A DNA stretch of 64,000 nt from Lepas anatifera (GCA_034440635.1 JAOTON010001129.1:744001-808000), one strand, 5' to 3'. Shown: positions 33,446-44,260, numbered from the stretch's first letter. Notes: a model not told the origin generated them from the letters alone. Made by a program: numbers and translations.

Positions 33446-33830
33446 CTCGTAGAATTATGGATCCAATCCAATAGAATTATGGACGAAATCCAATTATGCA
33501 CCTTTCTCCCAATACGGTGCACCTTTCTCCTATCACGGTCGCCAAATGTTAAAAATTGGGATGTAAGTCTAATCTAATCTGTTTAATCTGTCTAATCTAA
33601 TTTAATCTAATTCATTTCAGCTTAAGAAAACCATTTTGTTGCGATTCTATTGAAAATCTGTATATTTAATGGAACGCTTGCAGTAAGCAAAATCGTGAAG
33701 TCACGTGACCGTCGTTCACGTCGTCCTCCAAGTTTTTCACAACATTCTCCTCCCGAAAAGGGCAGGGACAGGCGCTTGGCCTACCCTGCCCTTGTCAGGT
33801 CAGTCTACTCAGGGGCATTCTAGAGGATAA
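33446..33830. other. Unassigned; (TAATC)-type simple repeat
   Basis: 'ctaatctaatctg' and similar repeats at 33575-33612. 'tgttaaaaattggg' at 33547 and 'cacaaca' near 33740 resemble LTR edges, but without a second copy I do not call an LTR. Confidence 0.35.
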
Positions 33831-33839
33831 AGTCTTTGG

Positions 33840-34386
33840 ACCGGTCTTGTGACTGTTCCTCCACTCGTCTTCTGCACAGTCGCTGCTCTGTCCAGGCCGT
33901 CCCCCCCCGCCCCCGGGGTGCAGCTGGACAATATTTCCACTCATCAATTACGCCACCTGGAACATTTACCATTCACACTGAAACGTAAGTCTGTTGAGCA
34001 GGCAAAAGAAGAAATAGTCCAGAGCAGGATTAGATATGTTTGAAGATCTTTTGAGGTACTGGATTAGAAGTGAGCGACCTACTACACTTTGAAAAGCTGC
34101 GATGTAATCAGTGTAAATGCAGGCAGTTTTTGAACCTTATATGGATTCCTTTGCAGTGTACAGGAGCATTGCGGAGTCTGAGGTGTAGGATCGCCGAAAC
34201 ACAAGTCCGTGCTGCGCAGCTGTCAATGCTGGGCTCACATGCTCCAGCAGCTGCCGATCAGTGAACCCCTCGAGTACATTGCAGAAAAGCGGCATGAGGC
34301 AACTAGCCCTACAGTTTTGGAGGTCCTTGGCTTCTCCCTTCTTGTATATGGAAACAACTTCTGCGCGTTTCCACACTACTGGAACC
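33840..34386 (-). pseudogene. LINE reverse-transcriptase fragment, broken
   Basis: The minus strand reads 'LVPVVWKRAEVVSIYKKGEA', 'NCRASCLMPLFCNVLEGF', 'AAQHGLVFRRSYTSDSA', 'CIYTDYIAAFQSV' and 'DLRFSVNGKCS' across stops. These line up with the fingers and palm of non-LTR RTs (W----V-PI-KKG, N-RPISL, QHGF----S, D---AFD-V). The catalytic YADD block is not seen. The 5' edge is cut at 34386 by an hAT-like end (CAGTGACGTAACCAAG). Confidence 0.7.
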
Positions 34387-34970
34387 AGTGACGTAACCAA
34401 GAGAGCCCTAGAGGTCCGTGGACCCCCACCCTTGGGCCGATTTGAAGCACTGCAAAGGATTCTCTGGTCAGGGGCCCCCAGAGTCAGTCTCAGGGGCCCC
34501 CGAGATTCGTTCTCAGGGAACCCGAGTCCGCCTCAGGGCCCTTCGCCCCGCGAGTTGGTCTTAGGGGGCCGAGAGCTGATCTTAGGGGGCCCGAGAGTCG
34601 GTCTCAGGGCCCCCGAAAGTCGGTTTCAGGGAGCCCAGAGAGTTGGTCTCAGGGGGCCCCAAAAGTCGGTCTCAAAGGGGCCTCGAGAGTCGGAAGCAGG
34701 GGACCGCGAGAATTAGTTTCTGGGCCCCCAAAAGTCGGTCTCATAAACCCTCGAAAGTAGGTTTCAGGGACCTTCTGAGAGTCAGTCTCAGAGGACTCCA
34801 AGAGTCGGTCTCAGGGGCCCCCGAGAGTCGGTCTCAGGGTCCCTGAAAGATGGTTTCAGGGGGCCCCTGAGAGTTGGTTTCAGGGGGCTTTTAAAGTTCG
34901 GTCTCAGGGAGTCCCGAGAGTCGTTCTCAGGGGGCCCCCGAGAGTCAGTCTCGGGGGCAGAGGTCGAAAA
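34387..34970 (+). repeat. Minisatellite, ~24-28-bp GGGGCCC/gagagtcggtctcag units
   Basis: About 20 imperfect copies of 'gtctcaggggcccccgagagtcg'-like units, written here as gtctcagggg + cccccgagagtcg. It starts beside an hAT-like left end (about 34388) and stops just before the Ty3/gypsy fragment. Open frames through it are repetitive artefacts. Confidence 0.85.
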
Positions 34971-35002
34971 ATCTGCCAACTCGCAAACGATGTTGGTTTT
35001 CG

Positions 35003-35047
35003 ACGCAAACGCACGAAAACCTTCGGGAGGTTTTCGTGCGTATGCGT
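35003..35047. repeat. 20-bp stem, 5-nt loop perfect-like hairpin
   Basis: Arms 35003-35022 and 35028-35047 are complementary at 19 of 20 positions around the loop 'tcggg'. It sits exactly at the 5' break of the Ty3/gypsy fragment, and its right arm is part of the RT reading frame. Confidence 0.9.
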
Positions 35048-35330
35048 GAAGCCAATCTAAAATTAAGCTCTAATAAATGTCATCTTTTTCGGCGTGAGGT
35101 ACAGTATCTCCGGCACGTTGTCTCACATGAGGGTGTCAAAACAGATCCAGACAAAACCAAAGCAGTGAAAGAGTGGCCAACGCCCAGAACCAAGGGAGAA
35201 CTCCGCAGCTTTTTGGGTCTTTGCACATATTACCGGAAATTTGTCAAGGACTTTGCCAGCATTGCGGCTCCACTACATGCACTGACGAAAGGAGAAGCAC
35301 AGTTCCTGTGGGACAGCCACTGTCAGCCAC
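35013..35330 (+). pseudogene. Ty3/gypsy reverse-transcriptase fragment
   Basis: The frame reads 'REANLKLSSNKCHLFRREVQ', 'YLRHVVSHEGVKTDP', 'ELRSFLGLCTYYRKFVKDF' and 'IAAPLHALTKGEAQF'. These match the segment after the RT catalytic site in Ty3/gypsy polymerases (KC-F----V-YLGH-VS--G, LRSFLGL--YYR-F---F, PL--L). The catalytic YxDD region upstream and RNase H/integrase downstream are missing. The glycine of LGH is arginine here. It ends at about 35330 where unrelated repeat sequence begins. Confidence 0.9.
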
Positions 35331-35339
35331 TGAATTACC

Positions 35340-35430
35340 GTAGGCGTCGAAAGCGAGGGATCGGGGTGGGGTATTTATTCCCCAGTTCGTCTTCTAAGGG
35401 GAAGGTCTTAAAAATGCAAAACTCGCCCGG
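35340..35430 (+). repeat. Possible family R-type end fragment
   Basis: Contains 'ggtggggtatttattcccc' (a short stem) near 'gaaggtc', reminiscent of family R 3' ends. Weak. Confidence 0.3.
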
Positions 35431-35679
35431 TTAGCTGCGCCTTTTCTTACACTTACTAATGTGGACTCAGCACGTGCTCCCACAGTCGTGTTAGGTGTTC
35501 TGCTTCGGTGGCTCTCACCCGGACTATTGCGTATCGACTTCTCCTCGCGGGTCCCTTCATCTCACGGTTGTCGCCAGCTCGGAGTCTGTGCACGCGGGCA
35601 AAACAGCCGTGACGCACCTGCCCACCAGCACTTCTTCAACTGATATGACGGATCTAATACCGGTGCCCTCATCAGGCAA

Positions 35680-36010
35680 CAGCCGTCTTAGTAGCTCTAT
35701 TGGTAGATCGCTGGGCTCCGGCCCGTTCAGAAAACCGTGCACTGGCAATGCGCCTGTGGAACTCGGAATCAGTTCCCCTGAGCGCTCCGGCACTCAAATT
35801 TTACTTTAAGTAGGTCGGCGGGCAACTGATTGGTGAGAGGGTGACCTGAGCGGCCGCCGCTGTGCTTTCTGGGCGTTAAACTTTGGCTTCCAAATTAACC
35901 CACCATCACGGGAATTGCTCGTTCGGAAGGTGGTATCGGAGTTTCTGTGACAATCATTGATGACTTTAGTGAAGCTTCGATCCAAAAAGCCGGACCTGCA
36001 ATAACTTGGT
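35680..36010 (+). mobile_element. tRNA-derived SINE copy 1
   Basis: The head 'tagctctattggtagatcg' is close to a tRNA box A, followed by 'ctgggctccggccc'. The body 'ggtgagagggtgacctgagcgg' and tail 'attgatgactttagtgaagc' match copy 2 at 45725-46060 throughout about 330 bp. The box B region is degraded. The 330-bp length and tRNA-like head point to a SINE. Confidence 0.85.
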
Positions 36011-36094
36011 CAAAATTTATAAAAAAATCCCGGCCGCTACTGACCGTTGTTTTCGCCCTACAGCTCAGGTTCGTGCAGAATGTCCTTTACCCTC

Positions 36095-36540
36095 GCCCCG
36101 ACCCGGTGGGGGTGTTTGAACACCCCCTCGGGTTTTTCCGGCGGCAGGAAGAAACAGCGGCGCGAAGCGCCGCCGTACTTGGCACACCTAATTCTTGATT
36201 GATTTCGCAACTTACTATGGATTTCGCAACTTACTTGTGTTGATACAGCTGAGAATACCTTCAAATTCTCCAAATTGTAGTATCCTGGGCCCCTTGCCAG
36301 GTTCTTGGTGCAATTTTTTGCCTGTGACCTCTGAGAGATCATTTGGGGCTACTTCAGCAGTTTTCAGACTTATGTCAATAACTGCATAAAATGATGATAC
36401 AACTTTTATTTTGATATAATTGCGTTTGGATTGCTATTGCGAGTCGATTGATATTGATATGCATATTGACTAAACTAGGTTAGAAAGTGACCTTGACCTA
36501 ACATCAGGCCAGGTCATTTTTGTGTTTTGACCTATGTAAG
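36095..36540 (-). repeat. Family R copy D (reverse orientation)
   Basis: Read on the minus strand it parallels copy B: a 'gaccttgacctaacatcagg'-type cluster, 'ggatac..caaatttggag', hairpin GCGGCGC-gaa-GCGCCGC (36157-36173), hairpin GGGGGTGTT-tg-AACACCCCC (36108-36127) and terminal 'ACCGGGTCGGGGCGAGGGTAAA'-like sequence, given here in parts as ACCGGGTCGGGG + CGAGGGTAAA. Confidence 0.8.
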
Positions 36541-36544
36541 CGCC

Positions 36545-37640
36545 CGTTTGCAGCCCTGTTGGTGAAATACCAGTGGCATTTTTGAGAGCGCCGAGGACGG
36601 GGTCAATGTGTACTGTCGGTTTGTACTCCTGCCGCTAGACGGCTGGCGGCCTGTGGTAAACTTGGGTCAGGCCACTGACGTCACGTGACGTGAGCCTAGT
36701 GCTGAGGGTTAATAATTGCTTAGTATTTGGAATAGGCGTGATTTGCTCTGTTTCGTAGAATATTCTAAATAGGCGGTTCTTGAGTCGTGAAAGGTCTGAG
36801 GCTTCAGTTGGAGGTGCGATGATTTCAATAGTGCGTCTTGTGTGTAGGGACTTTGACGTCATACGAATTGCTGCGGGCGCTGTGTGGTGACCTGGGTCGG
36901 CTGCCGAGGGGCGTTGGTCTTTTCGCTGACGGACGCTGTGATGACAAGATGTGTGTAGAGCCCGGCTGCCGTCCGTAAGTAGTTTATGGCACACGCTTAT
37001 CAATGTGATTTGCTATGCGTGATATGCTTTCGATATTGAGTTAAATCAGACGTTTTTTCACACATTTTCTGGGTTTTCGAGTTATCTTTATATATTTGTA
37101 ATGATACGTTTAACTTGTAGGTCTCTGGCGGCCATGTGACTATTTGTGAGCCGCGATCCCGAGCCGGTGGGATCCCGTGATGGAGCCAGATGTCTGTGTA
37201 CGGCGAGATGGAGAAGCTGCGCGTTGCCGTCATCTATGGTAGCGCAACGAGTCTGTACGTTTATGTTGCAAAGATGTTGTCTTTCGAATTAGCGCCTGGT
37301 TGATCATGTTTTCCAATAATTGTGAAGTTATCCTCTAAGGTATTAGTATGATGGATATTTAGAGTTGGTCGTGAAACGGATTAGTCGATAATTGCGTTAT
37401 CTTTGGCTCGAAGTGGCGTCCCTGTGAGCATGGGGGTTTTTCCGAATTGTGATGCTCGTTTTCGTCCGCAGAAACGGAATAAAACCGTCTCGTAAGAAAT
37501 GGTTTTCCAGTCTTCGAGCTGCCCTTTCGAGATCGGCGCGCGGCACTTTACAACCTAGTATTGTCATATTATACATCATTCGATTTTCCGTGACGAGAGG
37601 AAGCGTATGGTGGTTAAAAATGATTCTAACTCAACTCTGC
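36545..37640. other. No recognised feature
   Basis: Short frames only. I see no domain, repeat or RNA signature. Confidence 0.4.
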
Positions 37641-37649
37641 CAGATGCTA

Positions 37650-37850
37650 GAGCCCAAAAAATCGACCCAAAATGCCACCTTCTTTGACCTATCATGACCT
37701 CAATACTGACCTGAGCCAAATAGTGTCTGATATAGTTCCTTCCTTAATATTTATGAGCTATTCGCGTTTTTTCGCTATCCCGCATAGGGATCGAGTTCGA
37801 GGGGGTGTTCAAACACCCCCACCAGGGTGAAGGTGCCTTGGAGGCCCACC
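37650..37850 (+). repeat. Family R fragment with terminal hairpin
   Basis: TGACCT hexamers at 37683-37730 are followed by hairpin GGGGGTGTT-ca-AACACCCCC (37801-37820) and 'ACCAGGGTGAAGGTGCC', the family terminal block. Confidence 0.65.
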
Positions 37851-37949
37851 GGGCGCGGATTAACACGCGCCCCGCTGGGGTACCTGGCATGACGTGCCCC
37901 GCGGGAGGCGTGATTTACCCCCTCCGTATCTCATTTCCCAGAAAAGTTA

Positions 37950-39650
37950 AATAAAAATTATGGTTGGCGTTCGAAAGCTGTCGACGAGACAAAGTAAAAT
38001 ATTACGGAAAGTTTTATGTCAGGCCAATATTGAGGTCAGCAGAAGTCAAATAAAGTTCCATAGGCTTACAAAAGGGCGGTGTACATTTTCCTCTCTAGAT
38101 TTTCACTCAGAGGAGCAAGAGCAAACATTTAGACATCATTGAATTCCGCTCATTTTGGCGAATTGAAAGATGTTTAATATGAACTTGTTAGGTCAAATGT
38201 AGGGGGGATGATAAATCTCAATGTTATCGTTGCTCAGGTGCCACCTAATACATGATTCTGTATGAAAAATGATAACTTTTGGTGTTTTTTATGGGTCTAG
38301 CTTTCAAAAAAACTTCGACCATGGGCAATTGAAAATTTTCCTTTCTGCCAGCCATTTCCCGTACCGCCCGGGTGTCCAATCGGTCCTGTCCCTCTCAGTT
38401 TTTTGCGAATATTTGTGAGCGTAATTACACCAAAGAAACAAAACTTTGCAAAAATTCTAGCTACAGAATTTAGACTTTCCAAAAAGGTTCAAGTCAGGTA
38501 CCAGACTTATAACGTCATTATTCAACAAATCACACCGGAGAGAGATCTGGCACTAACGCGCACTGGAGGGTACTGGTAAGCTCCCTCCTAAGATCTTAGA
38601 AACTAAGAGGCGTAGAAAAACGCCGGTTGGGGGGTGGGTGGGGGCTATGGTGGTCTAAATCATGGCTTATTGTCATTTACCTAGGTGAATTTCTTGAAAG
38701 TCAAACGAGGTCATAAAGGTCAAATACTGGCCATGCTGGGTACCTATTGGAAAATGATGTGATCATGCGAGAAAAGGACGGTAATAAGCTAAAGGTGGAC
38801 CAGAGTCATTGATGGAAGATCGCAAATCATCTTTCTTGCTATTTTGAGGTTAAGACCATTCAAGGTCATTAACCTATAAGGTCACAATATGGTATACTAC
38901 CTATAATGTACACTGCTACGAACACTATAGCAACTGTATGATGGGATATGATGATTGACCTTTACCAATGACCTTTGACCCTGACCTTTGACTCCGACCT
39001 TTACATTGAGGTACCTTAACTATGACGTCATAGGATAATATACGTCAGACCGGGTAACGCTATATAACCGGAAGCACTGGGGTCAATGACATTGTAAATG
39101 TTGATATGACCTTGACCTGTGAGCTTTGAAGTTGATCTTGACCTTTACTTGAGGCAAACTTAACATATCATCCCGGTTATATGGATTTATGACGTCACCA
39201 CTTGGTCTCCAATGCAAGTGACCTGGTCCGACCGCACGATTCCGGCGATCTCAAAATGCAGGTCTGACTTTGAAAGCCTATGAGTAGAACGAAATTCAAC
39301 CGATTAAAAACAAAATATCTTCACTAATCAACAAGCCGTTAAATGCTCTCAAATGTGGCCAAGTATCATCTTTCGGCTACGAGTGGTTCTCCGGCCACCT
39401 TGGAAAATAGGTAGGGGGGGGGGCTCCGAGGTACCCTCCAGTCCATGTGGTAACCCTTTAAGCCAATTTTGCTATTCTAAAAAGTGGAAGACTAAACCAG
39501 AGTGCAACTCGGCTGTTAAAAGAGCTAGATTTCAATTTTTACGATCACTCGAAAGCTCATGGAATATATAATCGGAATTGCTGACAATAATTTTTAGGTC
39601 AGGTCAACAATGAGGTAACCAGATATCACCAACGTACACCATTATGAACT
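37950..39650. repeat. Diverged family R-like region, dense TGACCT hexamers
   Basis: Many TGACCT/AGGTCA hexamers occur between 38000 and 39190, including the run 'tgacctttgaccctgacc'. The region is too diverged for a confident alignment with copies A or B and may combine several insertions. No coding sequence is seen. A 'ccaccttggaaaataggt' block at 39396 reappears reverse-complemented at 56485-56512 next to a GGGGCCC array. Confidence 0.45.
38969..38994 (-). promoter_or_regulatory. Two adjacent DR1-type nuclear-receptor half-site pairs
   Basis: TGACCT-T-TGACCC at 38969-38981 and TGACCT-T-TGACTC at 38982-38994. On the minus strand the first is GGGTCAAAGGTCA, a consensus-like DR1 element. DR1 sites are bound by RXR/USP- and HNF4-type receptors. 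Function here is inference, since the surrounding repeat is full of the hexamer. Confidence 0.4.
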
Positions 39651-39679
39651 ACGTTTTGCCTATGTTTTCGAACACAAAG

Positions 39680-41480
39680 ATACAGCAATCCTTTGCTTCA
39701 TGACACAGGACTTCAAATGGTATGCAACATGACCTTGACATGTCGTCATTTGACCCTGACCCGAGGTACTTGACCTCGGGTCATGGTCAAATATAAGGGT
39801 ATCCCGTAACCTAAGAAGGTCATGCTGCATGCCATTCGTCTCGTTGAGCTGGAACAAACACATAAATGCCGCCAGATATCTTCTAAATCCTCGCACCGGG
39901 CCGTCGGAGCGAAGATGAACCCTGTCCGTTTCCTTGGTGAGGCCAGATGAGGCTCCCCTTCCACGCATAGATACATTGTTACAGTGGCAATAAACGTGAA
40001 AGCAAACGGAAATAACTACTTCTGAAAGCCCCTGCAGACACAACGATCAGTTAGTACCCAAGCACCTTGTATCAAGTCAAATTAAGGCAGTAAAATTCTT
40101 ATGTAGAACATACCAACTACACCAGAACTCCCGGTACCCGTCACCTTCTGGGGGAAGGGAACAGGGGAGTTGAACTCTCGGGGGAGGGGAAGGGCCGAGG
40201 GTTCAGGTAGCAGGGTGGTCTTGATGTAAGTTCAAATGCATAAATTACCCCAAGAAAGCAATATCGTGCATTACCCTGATTAGTATGGACCAAATGGTCT
40301 CCATGACACCAAAATCATAGGTATACTGCGTTTGATTGAAATTTTTTAACACTCAGATAATTTTGTTTAGCTTTAGTGACTCCTGCTGACATAGCTATGG
40401 ATTTAACCGGACATCTGTTTGTGACATATCACATTTTTTCAATTCAACAGCTTTTGAATGTTATCCAGAAATTTCGTCTTGCATTTCTAAGAGCGAGCTA
40501 GATTTCCACTTCGAAAAATCACTATGCATGGGCATAGGAATGACGTCATAACTCAGTGACCTGACCTGACCTAGCTAGGTATTTTTTGTCATAAAATGTT
40601 GCCAAATTTGTCAGGTAACAGATGCACATACTGACATTTCCTTAAAAACAAATAGTTTTGGAATTATTTGCAAGAGAAACTGAGAGTAGCAGGTCCAATG
40701 GAGCACTTAGTAGGTGCCGGAAAACAAGCATCAGAGACGAAATTTTCACTTCCCCAAGGTCGAAGTTTTTTTGCAAGGTAGAACAATATCGTCTGCACCC
40801 AAAGTCTCCATTTTAACCCTAGAATCACCTCCTGAGTGGCAATAGGTCTAATCCAAAAAATATTTTTTTCACCATCATTATCATCCCCCCTATCAAATAG
40901 TGATAATGATCTGACATCGACCTAGGTCAGGGTCACATGGTGATCTGGTATGGCCAAGTTGTATATCAATCGACTCCCCGTGAAAAGATAAACACAATAT
41001 AAGCAAAATGGAAACTTTGTTTCGGTTCAGTGCGAAGTTACTTACAAAATAACCACTGTATGCTCATGTAACCTCACCTGACCGTAAAGAAGTCAGATGA
41101 TAAAAAACCCAGCTCTTTGGTCATGATTGTGGTAAAATGCGCGGTTTGAGAATTTTCAGTTTGATCTATCTGGTATTTGCTGAAAATGATCCCTTTCTAT
41201 TTTTCGCGATAGACTTGTGACCAAAACAGTTACCCCATCTTAGGTAAACAATATGCTTTACCATATAAGGCGCCGCTTCAGACTCGTGATTTTGGGTCTT
41301 GAGGTCGGATCACTTGGTCTTGCATAGCTCCTTGGCCTGACATGACCTGAACTATAAAATATTGTCAGATGCGTGAAATTGATTAGGAAGAAGGTACTAT
41401 AAATTGTGTTGTTCTGTGTCTCTTTATTTCTGCGTTAAAGGGGGAAACGGGGGGGGCGAATTTCGCCCCCCACCTGCGGG
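39680..41480 (+). repeat. Diverged family R-like region ending in a G/C hairpin
   Basis: TGACCT/AGGTCA clusters occur at 39720-39780, 40555-40575, 40915-40945 and 41270-41350. The region ends at hairpin GGGGGGCGAA-t-TTCGCCCCCC (41451-41471) followed by 'ACCTGCGGG', the same layout as other family ends. No ORF of note. Confidence 0.5.
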
Positions 41481-43165
41481 TCGCGTGTTCAGAAGGCGAA
41501 ACACATTAAAAGGTTGGCAATGTTTTGAATGACTTTGTTTTTTTGCCCAACGGATCCCAATTTTTTCAGGGGTAAATATGTTTCCCCAAAAGAAAATGAC
41601 TTGTTGAGGCTAACGAGAGGGGAGACGTCTTCCCAACGCGAAGAAATTGTAGCTTGGGTACCATACCTATACCTACACATTAAAACAAAACCGCCCAGCG
41701 CAAACATTGCCTGATTGATGTAGCCGTGGATATAGACTGTACAGTTCTAATGCTCATCAATCAAAAAGTCGCTGATAACTCAACTAACTCATTCTAACTC
41801 ATCAGTCACTGGACGATAAAGAAAAATGAGTAAGTTGAAAGAAAAGCTCCAGCTACCATGAGATGAAATCACGGATGACGTTTGACATTAAGGGGAGACA
41901 GCATAAACGTCGCCACCGGAAAAAAGTGGGGGGCCCAGCGAAACTTCAAACTGACGCTGACAAAAACCTTTCTACGTTAGGACCAAATACTGTTCGAATT
42001 TGGGCTCCTCGTTGCCTTCTGCAGCGGCTGGTTATAAGAATGTCCGGTTTTCTCCCATTTTGACTTAGATCAGGAAATTTTTTGCCCAAAAGTGGGGGGG
42101 GACAGGCCCCTCCGGTGGCGACGCCCCTGGGTGACAGATATTACTTCTCTCAAAAACTTGTGGTCTTTGCCTTTCAAAAAGGTGCTCCTGAATGTGGGGA
42201 ATCTAATGAGCATAAATTAATAAGTATTCAAGACCGGCTGACCTTCTGTACATCGGGTCGGAATATAACCATGTCATTTTCAACGTGTTTGCCACCTTGT
42301 GTGGTGTGTTGTGATGCTGTGTTTATTGAATTTGGTTCCTCGTTGGGAATATACTTGTCTCACGCTCGTAATTATTTTAAAAAAAACCACGCACACACAC
42401 AAAATGTATATATTGTTTGGATTAATTTCCTTTGAATTGGGCACGTATAGCCTCTGCAGCTGCAGTGCCCTAAAACTCTAATCATCATCAATTTCCTTTG
42501 AATCCAACTATTTCGGCTTTCCCTTCCGATTTTGCTTCCAGGATGCTCATAAATAAAATAATTTTCTATTAATAATTCGTGTTTGACTGAATATTATACT
42601 TTTTACTAAGAGCACAGTCAAATCTTCCTAATAACATGTTTCCTTCACATTCACATTTCTCGCTTCCATTTCTGCGTCCGCTTCCATTTTGGATGTTTTC
42701 GAAAAATTATCCTGATATGTATGAACGTTAATGTTGGGCCGTTGAATATGCCCAAGTGTATTGAATTTGTAGCCATGACATGTATTCGGACATGGACATA
42801 CAGTATGTTTAAAAAGACACGACAGGAGATTAAAACGTCCGCGTTGAAGTCTGGCGGCAGGCACCGCACGATACACCCGAGATTCGCTGCAGTTCCCTGC
42901 AGCGCCGACGCTGACGGACGGGTGTAGCACGCTGCGTCATTTTAAGAGTTTATCAAGAACTAAGCGGCAATCTGCTGCAACCTATGATGAAGAGGGTCTC
43001 TGGTGGTGCCTAAGTCTTTGTGTAACATTGTTTAAGCTGTACGCATCCGGTTTATGTAAATGAGAGCCGGCTCTGTGTTGGTCAGGGCGTCCTAGCAGTC
43101 TCGAAGCTTCAGAATCTGCGCCCAGATTTCGCCAGACCACGAGCGCTAAAAGCTACTGCCTCCGC
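41481..43165. other. No gene recognised; one solo hAT-like end
   Basis: 'ggtggcgacgcccctg' near 42115-42130 resembles a right hAT end (CAGGGGCGTCGCCACC). No partner was found. Other short frames show no domain. Confidence 0.4.
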
Positions 43166-43174
43166 TGCTAGCGC

Positions 43175-43245
43175 GACAGTGACCGAGTGGTTAAACGCGC
43201 CTTCTGAGCGGCGAAATAAACCGACTGCGAGGGAGGCAGTTCAAT
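43175..43245 (+). other. tRNA-like (class II, Ser/Leu-like) head upstream of LINE ORF
   Basis: 'gacagtgaccgagtggttaa' closely matches the 5' part of tRNA-Ser/Leu, including box A. A weak box B-like 'ggcagttcaatg' follows at 43235. The stems are incomplete. It could be a fused SINE head or an internal promoter of the LINE. Confidence 0.5.
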
Positions 43246-43250
43246 GTTTC

Positions 43251-43550
43251 ATGCAGCCGAATTGTACGATGCATCTCTGGGTGTTGCTGCTTCTATTAGC
43301 GACAGGACAGAATGGACAACATGCCCTTGGGCGTGTAGCTGCCCCGGCAGTGGCGAACCCAGGAACAGAGAAGCTGGGGCGCGCGTCCAGGTGTTTTCAT
43401 TGTGCAGTAAAGCACGACACGAATCCTACTTCAACTTTTAATGTGACCCGACTGCTTATAGCGGGAGACGTAGAGATGAATCCCGGACCTCCTCAAGCAA
43501 AGACAGAAAAAACTGTATTATCACCAAAAGGTCCGTTCCATACGGAATAA
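43251..43550 (+). pseudogene. LINE N-terminal ORF with 2A-like GDVEMNPGP and leader-like N-terminus
   Basis: From ATG 43251 the peptide is 99 residues. I prefer this start over the in-frame upstream GTG at 43179, which lies in the tRNA-like part. Residues 7-19 (MHLWVLLLLLATG) are hydrophobic, like a signal peptide. 'RLLIAGDVEMNPGP' (about residues 67-80; codons for GDVEMNPGP at 43464-43490) has the full D-V-E-x-N-P-G-P consensus for 2A ribosome skipping. The frame ends at 43550, while the endonuclease continues from about 43513 in the +1 frame, so a frameshift separates them. The 2A would free the leader from the downstream protein. Confidence 0.8.
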
Positions 43551-44235
43551 ACTAGGCATACTGAGGGCACGTTCGACGGAGCTTGAGAAATACGACATCA
43601 TTTCTTGGACTGAAACCTGGCTGGACGAGTCGGTAGGAACAGAGGAGCTAAAATCGGCACTGCGGACCACACATGATACAGAAGAGACAGGCCAACTCGC
43701 GCTGGGGGAGTGGCGTGCGCTATTGCCAGCAAGCCTCCTTCCACGAGGAGAGAGGACTTAGAGACTGATGGAATGGAGTCGCTTGTCATCGAGATCGGCA
43801 CGACACTTAAATTACTTGCTTGTGTTCCTTATTGTGCTCCAGGTGATTCAGATCTTTTTAGGAACTCTCTTGAGGTGATGACTGCAATTGCAGCCCAATA
43901 TCCGCGAATACCTTTTGTGTGTTTGGGGGATTTCAATACACCAGATGTTAAGTGGCACAGAAGTGTAGATACAGGGCCGTTTTCGTCCACACCCATGTAT
44001 CAGCGAATGTCGGAATGTGCTATCTTACTCATAGAGAAATATGATATTGCTCGCCTCTGCCAAAGTGTTACAGAACCCACAAGGAATAATAATTTTCTCG
44101 ATTTAGTTTTTCTAAGTGTGCTCACGTGATGTCCTGTGTGGGGGTGGTATTTTTCCCTCTGACCATTCCGAAATTATTCGTGAGATTAGAGTTGTTGCAC
44201 CTAAAACAGCCCTTGTGAATAAGTCAACGGCTCTT
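43513..44235 (+). pseudogene. APE-type LINE endonuclease, broken by frameshifts
   Basis: The first part (from 43513) reads 'VRSIRNKLGILRARSTELEK', 'YDIISWTETWLDESV', matching the start of APE endonucleases. The T-E-T-W-L block holds the catalytic glutamate. After a frameshift the next frame (43704-44129) reads 'GGVACAIASK', 'VCLGDFNTPDVKW' and 'NNFLDLVF', with the GDFN catalytic block. After another shift, 'PSDHSEII' supplies the S-D-H catalytic histidine. All main catalytic blocks are present but split over three frames. Confidence 0.85.
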
Positions 44236-44260
44236 AATTATAAGAGAGCAGATCATATAT

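Larger units (their letters stand above)
43171..44260 (+). mobile_element. 5' portion of a LINE: 2A-like ORF plus APE endonuclease
   Basis: A tRNA-like stretch (43175-43245) precedes an ORF with a 2A-like peptide, followed within one frameshift by an apurinic-type endonuclease that is itself broken. No reverse transcriptase follows, so the copy is 3'-truncated at about 44260. The endonuclease and the 2A motif place it among APE-type non-LTR retrotransposons (CR1/L2-like group). It may belong with the RT fragment at 58740-60885, but there is no overlapping sequence to test this. Confidence 0.8.

Noticed and set aside
33547..33745. Solo LTR (tgtt...aaca)
   Set aside because: Only weak edges, with no second copy, primer-binding site or target duplication.
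5579..36173. Helitron called from the GC hairpins in family R
   Set aside because: Similarity between copies continues past the GC hairpin on both sides, and no consistent CTRR end follows it, so a Helitron call is not supported there.
42095..42130. Complete hAT MITE
   Set aside because: Only one end (GGTGGCGACGCCCCTG) is seen; no partner or duplication.
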